A DNA stretch of 29,499 nucleotides, from positions 1 to 29,499 of the forward strand of contig JBGTIS010000349.1 in the NCBI GenBank assembly GCA_041745535.1. Direction: 5' to 3'. Numbering within the stretch: position 1 is the first letter of the stretch; every line of letters starts with the position of its first letter. This DNA is from JBGTIS01 sp041745535. Lineage in GTDB: Bacteria > Bacteroidota > Bacteroidia > Cytophagales > Cyclobacteriaceae. Positions 26,137-29,499 of the stretch are shown piece after piece. The notes under the pieces were generated by a model that worked only from the letters and a program-made list of their open reading frames with translations, had not been told where the DNA came from and ran no database searches. Both the position numbers and the translations under genes were made by a program.

Positions 26137-27615
26137 ATGAGACGTTCCTACCGCCGCCCCCGCAATATTCAGGTTCAGGAGAAAAAAGCGCAACCATTTT
26201 TTTCCGGAACAGGAGGCATTCAGAAAAAAGATACACCCACTACCTTTTTTCAAAAGAAAAGCCTTACTGTGGGCGCACCCAATGACCAATACGAACAGGA
26301 AGCTGATAAAATGGCTGATTCAGTGGTGAACCAATCGGCAAACGCTACCGATATTCATAGAAAGGAAATCAGCACCATTCAGCGCGAAAGTCTGGCCACG
26401 CCGCTAGAAGACGAAAAACTGAGTACAGCCGAACAACGGATGGAAAAAGATAAAATGATACAGGAAAAACCTGAGCTGCAAACGATGGGAGAGAAAGAAG
26501 AAGAAATGCCCGTACAAGCCAAAGGTGAAACCGGCAGTAATACGGCCAGCCCTGCTATCACCCATAAAATTCAGGATAAGGCCGGTAAAGGAAGTGCGCT
26601 CTCTCAAAAAACCAGGGCAGAAATGGAATCAGCCTTTGGCACCGATTTCAGTGGCGTGAATATCCACACCGATGAGGAAGCAGTGGCCATGAACAAAAAC
26701 CTGCATGCACAGGCTTTTACCCATGGTAAAGATATTTATTTTAATTCAGGAAAGTATAATCCGGAAAATGCTGCCGGCAAACGGTTACTGGCCCATGAAC
26801 TCACCCATGTGGTGCAACAAGGCACTTTAAAATCTGCCAGGCATGTCAACCGAAATATTCAGAAACAGGACCTGGAAACCGGCATGACGGTAAGTCAGCC
26901 AAGAGCAGATGGACCTTATAACTGGACCTCAAGTTATAGCCTAGAAATTACGGCCGATTCTGTAAGCATTATCGTGAATGCGCGTCTGATACCTGATGCC
27001 GGAGTTACGCCCCAACAGGTACGTCAGGTAAGCAGAGAAACGGAACGGGAGTTTTTGCGCTACTACGACCAGCGGTTTAATTTCGTGGATGAACACGGAC
27101 ACAGGCGCATTTTAAATGTTCGACTGAACTATGTAGAAGGTGGAGAGAATGTAGCGATAAATCTGCACGCTGGAGCAGGCAGAGATAACCGAAGAAATTG
27201 GTTTGTTGATTCCTTGCCTATTGACAGAGCACATGAATTGGGGCATCAGATTGGTTTGCTGGACGAATATGTAGATCCGACCGTACCCAACAGGGCAACC
27301 GGTGCTTCGCCGGGTGTGCATACTGACAATTCTCTGATGGGTAATTATTATACCGAAGGAAAATCAGGTGCCGATGTACGGCAAAGGCATGGCGAAGCCC
27401 TTGCTGGTGATATTTCAGCGGCAACCGGCCGAACCTTTACTGCTGAATGGAGTGATACGTATGTGGTTCGCGAAGGCGATAATTTATCGTGGATTGCCCG
27501 CAGAATATATGGCGATCCGGCCAAATGGCGTGACATCTTCCGGCTTAACAGAAGTATTATTCGTGATCCGAATTTGATTTATCCGGGACAGCGGTTGCAA
27601 CTGCCTCCGAGGTAA
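26137..27615 (+). CDS. DUF4157 eCIS cargo protein with metzincin-like and LysM domains
   Basis: A 492-residue cargo candidate. The leader has FF pairs (PFFSGT, TFFQKKS) and VGAPNDQYEQEADKMAD, but no CxxC; acidic KEEEMPVQAK-type segments sit where the paralogs have it. DUF4157 has FGTDFSGVNIHTDEEAV and HELTH at 220-224. The C-terminal domain (about 250-435) carries H366-E-L-G-H370-Q-I-G373-L-L-D376-E-Y, a metzincin-like signature with Asp at the third ligand position, and M401 in SLMGNYY as a possible Met-turn. The last 50 residues (about 442-490) are a LysM module (YVVREGDNLSWIARRIYGD..., ending in LIYPGQRLQLP), which binds glycan or peptidoglycan. This looks like a complete, delivered protease with wall affinity. 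Domain identification is strong; the target is unknown. Confidence 0.82.
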   Translation: MRRSYRRPRNIQVQEKKAQPFFSGTGGIQKKDTPTTFFQKKSLTVGAPNDQYEQEADKMADSVVNQSANATDIHRKEISTIQRESLATPLEDEKLSTAEQRMEKDKMIQEKPELQTMGEKEEEMPVQAKGETGSNTASPAITHKIQDKAGKGSALSQKTRAEMESAFGTDFSGVNIHTDEEAVAMNKNLHAQAFTHGKDIYFNSGKYNPENAAGKRLLAHELTHVVQQGTLKSARHVNRNIQKQDLETGMTVSQPRADGPYNWTSSYSLEITADSVSIIVNARLIPDAGVTPQQVRQVSRETEREFLRYYDQRFNFVDEHGHRRILNVRLNYVEGGENVAINLHAGAGRDNRRNWFVDSLPIDRAHELGHQIGLLDEYVDPTVPNRATGASPGVHTDNSLMGNYYTEGKSGADVRQRHGEALAGDISAATGRTFTAEWSDTYVVREGDNLSWIARRIYGDPAKWRDIFRLNRSIIRDPNLIYPGQRLQLPPR

Positions 27616-27640
27616 ACCCATAGCTGAATTTATTAAAAAA

Positions 27641-28081
27641 ATGTTGCTGTTATTTTGTATTTGTTTTAAAACTATCATGTATATGCCTGACCATGAAAAT
27701 ACCATCTGGAATATCAGATATGAAGTTGGAAATGAGCATTTTCGGGGTAAAACCATAGTTGAATTACGAGATGATTATTCAATTTGTGTTACCTCGGTTC
27801 GAAACGGTGAAACTACCACATTTGAATCGATACTACCCGATAACGAAGCCGAAGCTGTATATCAGATTTTTGTTGATAACTTTTATGAAAATAAGGGTAA
27901 AACGCCTCCTTTACGGGAACCTGATGAAGATCTGATTTCTATAATCTACCAGAAAGGTCATGAAAAACATACACTTATAACTCCCTACCATACCCAATGG
28001 GAAGATCAGAAATTAAAAACGCTAATCTCATTATTTTCCAAATTGGCAAAAGATGTTTCAAAGGGGCGGGTCACTTATTAA
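27641..28081 (+). CDS. Small hypothetical protein between cargo and eCIS ATPase
   Basis: A 146-residue protein if the ATG at 27641 is used, preceded by an A-rich run typical of Bacteroidota starts. ATGs at 27677 and 27683 are alternatives that would drop a short hydrophobic LLLFCICF stretch too small to be a clear signal peptide. The body is alternating beta and helix (TIVELRDDYSICVTSV, EAVYQIFVDNFYENK, DLISIIYQKG, LKTLISLFSKLAK). I do not recognise it. It lacks the cargo leader. Its size and place right after a protease cargo gene would suit an immunity or adaptor protein, but there is no direct evidence. Confidence 0.6.
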   Translation: MLLLFCICFKTIMYMPDHENTIWNIRYEVGNEHFRGKTIVELRDDYSICVTSVRNGETTTFESILPDNEAEAVYQIFVDNFYENKGKTPPLREPDEDLISIIYQKGHEKHTLITPYHTQWEDQKLKTLISLFSKLAKDVSKGRVTY

Positions 28082-28123
28082 TACAGTGGAACTTTTTAAA
28101 CGAACAGCATACTTCAATACACT

Positions 28124-29476
28124 ATGGTAAGTAAAGCCCACACAAACAACAAGGAAGAAATAATCAGCAGACCCCCTGAATTTCAGTATCTGGAACAAAT
28201 TATTACTTTCCGTTTGGATCAGCATTTTGGCAATATTCCTTCTGAAACCGAACCACCCCCTTTTCCGCCGCTGAAAAAATGGTCGCTACATTTACCTGAT
28301 TTTATGATGCAGGCGCTCAATAAAGATGAAGCTACCATACTGCTGATTGCCCTGGCCCCGCACATACAACCCGATTTGTTCGATCATGTCATTGAAAGCA
28401 AACTACAGCGGTCGGGCGATTTTCGGGAAATAGGTGGTATTCGGGGTAATAATTTTCGGGGTTTTTTGCCAACCGGCGAAACGGTATTGTTCCTGCTGGC
28501 AGGTACCGATCAGAAAAAGCGGTACAAAATTCAGCAAATGTTCCATACCGATCATTTTTTTGCCAAACAACAGATGCTCTGGCTAGAGGAACTCTCTACC
28601 GGAGAACCTGCCATGAGCGGAAAAATTATTATGTCGCAGGAGTACCTGGAGCTGCTTACTTTTGGAAAAATCACCCGCCCACGGTTTGGGATACAGTTTC
28701 CGGCACAACTTATTGAAACCCATATGGAATGGGAAGACCTGGTATTGCCGGCTGAAACTTTGAATCAGATACAGGATTTACAAATGTGGGTGCGGCATGG
28801 CAATGCACTCCTGCACCAATGGGAAATGAGCAGAAAATTAAAACCGGGCTACCGGGTGCTTTTTTATGGTCCGCCCGGCACCGGTAAAACCCTGACCGCT
28901 TCTTTATTGGGAAAATATACGGGAAAAGATGTGTATAAAATTGACTTGTCCATGGTAGTTTCCAAGTTTATCGGTGAAACCGAAAAAAACCTGGCCAGCC
29001 TCTTCGATAAGGCAAAAAACAAGGAGTGGATCCTGTTTTTTGACGAAGCGGATGCCCTCTTTGGGAAACGTACCAATGTGCGCGATGCCCACGACAAATA
29101 TGCCAATCAGGAAGTTTCTTACCTGCTGCAACGTACCGAAGATTATCCGGGCCTGGTGATTTTAGCCACTAACTTCAAAAGCAATATCGATGAAGCTTTT
29201 ACCCGTAGGTTTCAATCTCATATTTATTTTCCCCCACCCAAATACGAAGAAAGGGTGCTGCTTTGGAAAAAGTCATTTCCCCTGTGTATACGCCTGGAAG
29301 AAAAAATAGACATCCCCGCCATAGCCCGGCAGTATGAATTAACCGGCGCGCACATCATGAATATTGTACAACACGCCTGTTTGCGATCCCTTTCCCGGCA
29401 AAGCGAAATCATCCTGTGGGAAGATTTACTGGAAGGTATCCGAAAAGAGTATGTGAAAGAAGGAAAAATCATTTAA
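28124..29476 (+). CDS. eCIS-associated AAA+ ATPase (Afp15-like)
   Basis: A 450-residue AAA+ ATPase of the type found near the end of eCIS operons, thought to assist particle assembly or cargo handling in the producing cell. The N-terminal part (about 1-220) is family-specific and poorly characterised. The ATPase core has Walker A G249-PPGTGK255-T, Walker B ILFFD307-E308-ADALFG, a sensor-1 Asn in LATN350F, and an arginine-finger region DEAFTR361-R362F. A helical lid domain follows (ITGAHIM-like: LTGAHIMNIVQHACL). The start ATG at 28124 is 42 bp after the preceding stop. The gene is complete within the window and all catalytic residues are present. Together with the tape measure it brackets the cargo island, as Afp14 and Afp15 lie close together in classical loci. 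Confidence 0.9.
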   Translation: MVSKAHTNNKEEIISRPPEFQYLEQIITFRLDQHFGNIPSETEPPPFPPLKKWSLHLPDFMMQALNKDEATILLIALAPHIQPDLFDHVIESKLQRSGDFREIGGIRGNNFRGFLPTGETVLFLLAGTDQKKRYKIQQMFHTDHFFAKQQMLWLEELSTGEPAMSGKIIMSQEYLELLTFGKITRPRFGIQFPAQLIETHMEWEDLVLPAETLNQIQDLQMWVRHGNALLHQWEMSRKLKPGYRVLFYGPPGTGKTLTASLLGKYTGKDVYKIDLSMVVSKFIGETEKNLASLFDKAKNKEWILFFDEADALFGKRTNVRDAHDKYANQEVSYLLQRTEDYPGLVILATNFKSNIDEAFTRRFQSHIYFPPPKYEERVLLWKKSFPLCIRLEEKIDIPAIARQYELTGAHIMNIVQHACLRSLSRQSEIILWEDLLEGIRKEYVKEGKII

Positions 29477-29499
29477 TCAGAAATTGATAAACTACTAAG

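Overview
The window is about 29.5 kb of densely packed genes, all on the + strand, with no gap larger than about 126 bp. It covers the 3' part of an extracellular contractile injection system (eCIS; AFP/PVC/MAC-like 'headless phage tail') locus. The protein families, the A-rich rather than Shine-Dalgarno-like upstream regions, the moderate GC and the style of the DUF4157 proteins all suggest a Bacteroidota genome. A genus cannot be assigned from the sequence.

Layout. (1) 1-6393: a very large baseplate protein of the Afp12/gp7-like kind, cut at its 5' end by the window edge. (2) 6401-7855: the tape-measure protein. (3) 7884-28081: a cargo island of fourteen genes. Seven of them (starts 7884, 9492, 14352, 16072, 17429, 19865, 26137) carry all or part of a DUF4157 'eCIS core' domain, and an eighth (21654) keeps a similar leader without that domain. 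Their C-terminal modules differ: an unknown domain, an HNH-like nuclease candidate, several unrelated zincin-type metallopeptidase modules, an OmpA-like domain, a Cys-rich mini-domain, a peptidoglycan-binding domain and a LysM domain. Interspersed are a beta-rich conserved hypothetical protein (13797), an Lgt-like integral membrane protein with a soluble C-terminal domain (18661), a vanadium-haloperoxidase/PAP2-like enzyme (23414), a ParA ATPase (24789) followed directly by a small membrane protein (25567), and a small unknown protein (27641). (4) 28124-29476: the eCIS AAA+ ATPase (Afp15-like).

How the genes fit together (inference from known eCIS biology). Baseplate, tape measure and ATPase are assembly components. 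The DUF4157 proteins are probably cargo loaded into the tube or particle. Their N-termini share a repeated Phe-Phe leader, a GQPNDPYE.EAD block, and one to three copies of a CxxC motif followed by an acidic/Lys-Gln tail. This leader is the most distinctive unexplained element and may be a loading or sorting signal. Several C-terminal domains would act on proteins or on cell-wall-associated targets. The ParA/membrane-protein pair and the Lgt-like protein are unexpected in such a locus and could serve positioning or envelope anchoring of the particles. No RNA gene, CRISPR array, insertion sequence or convincing terminator was seen.
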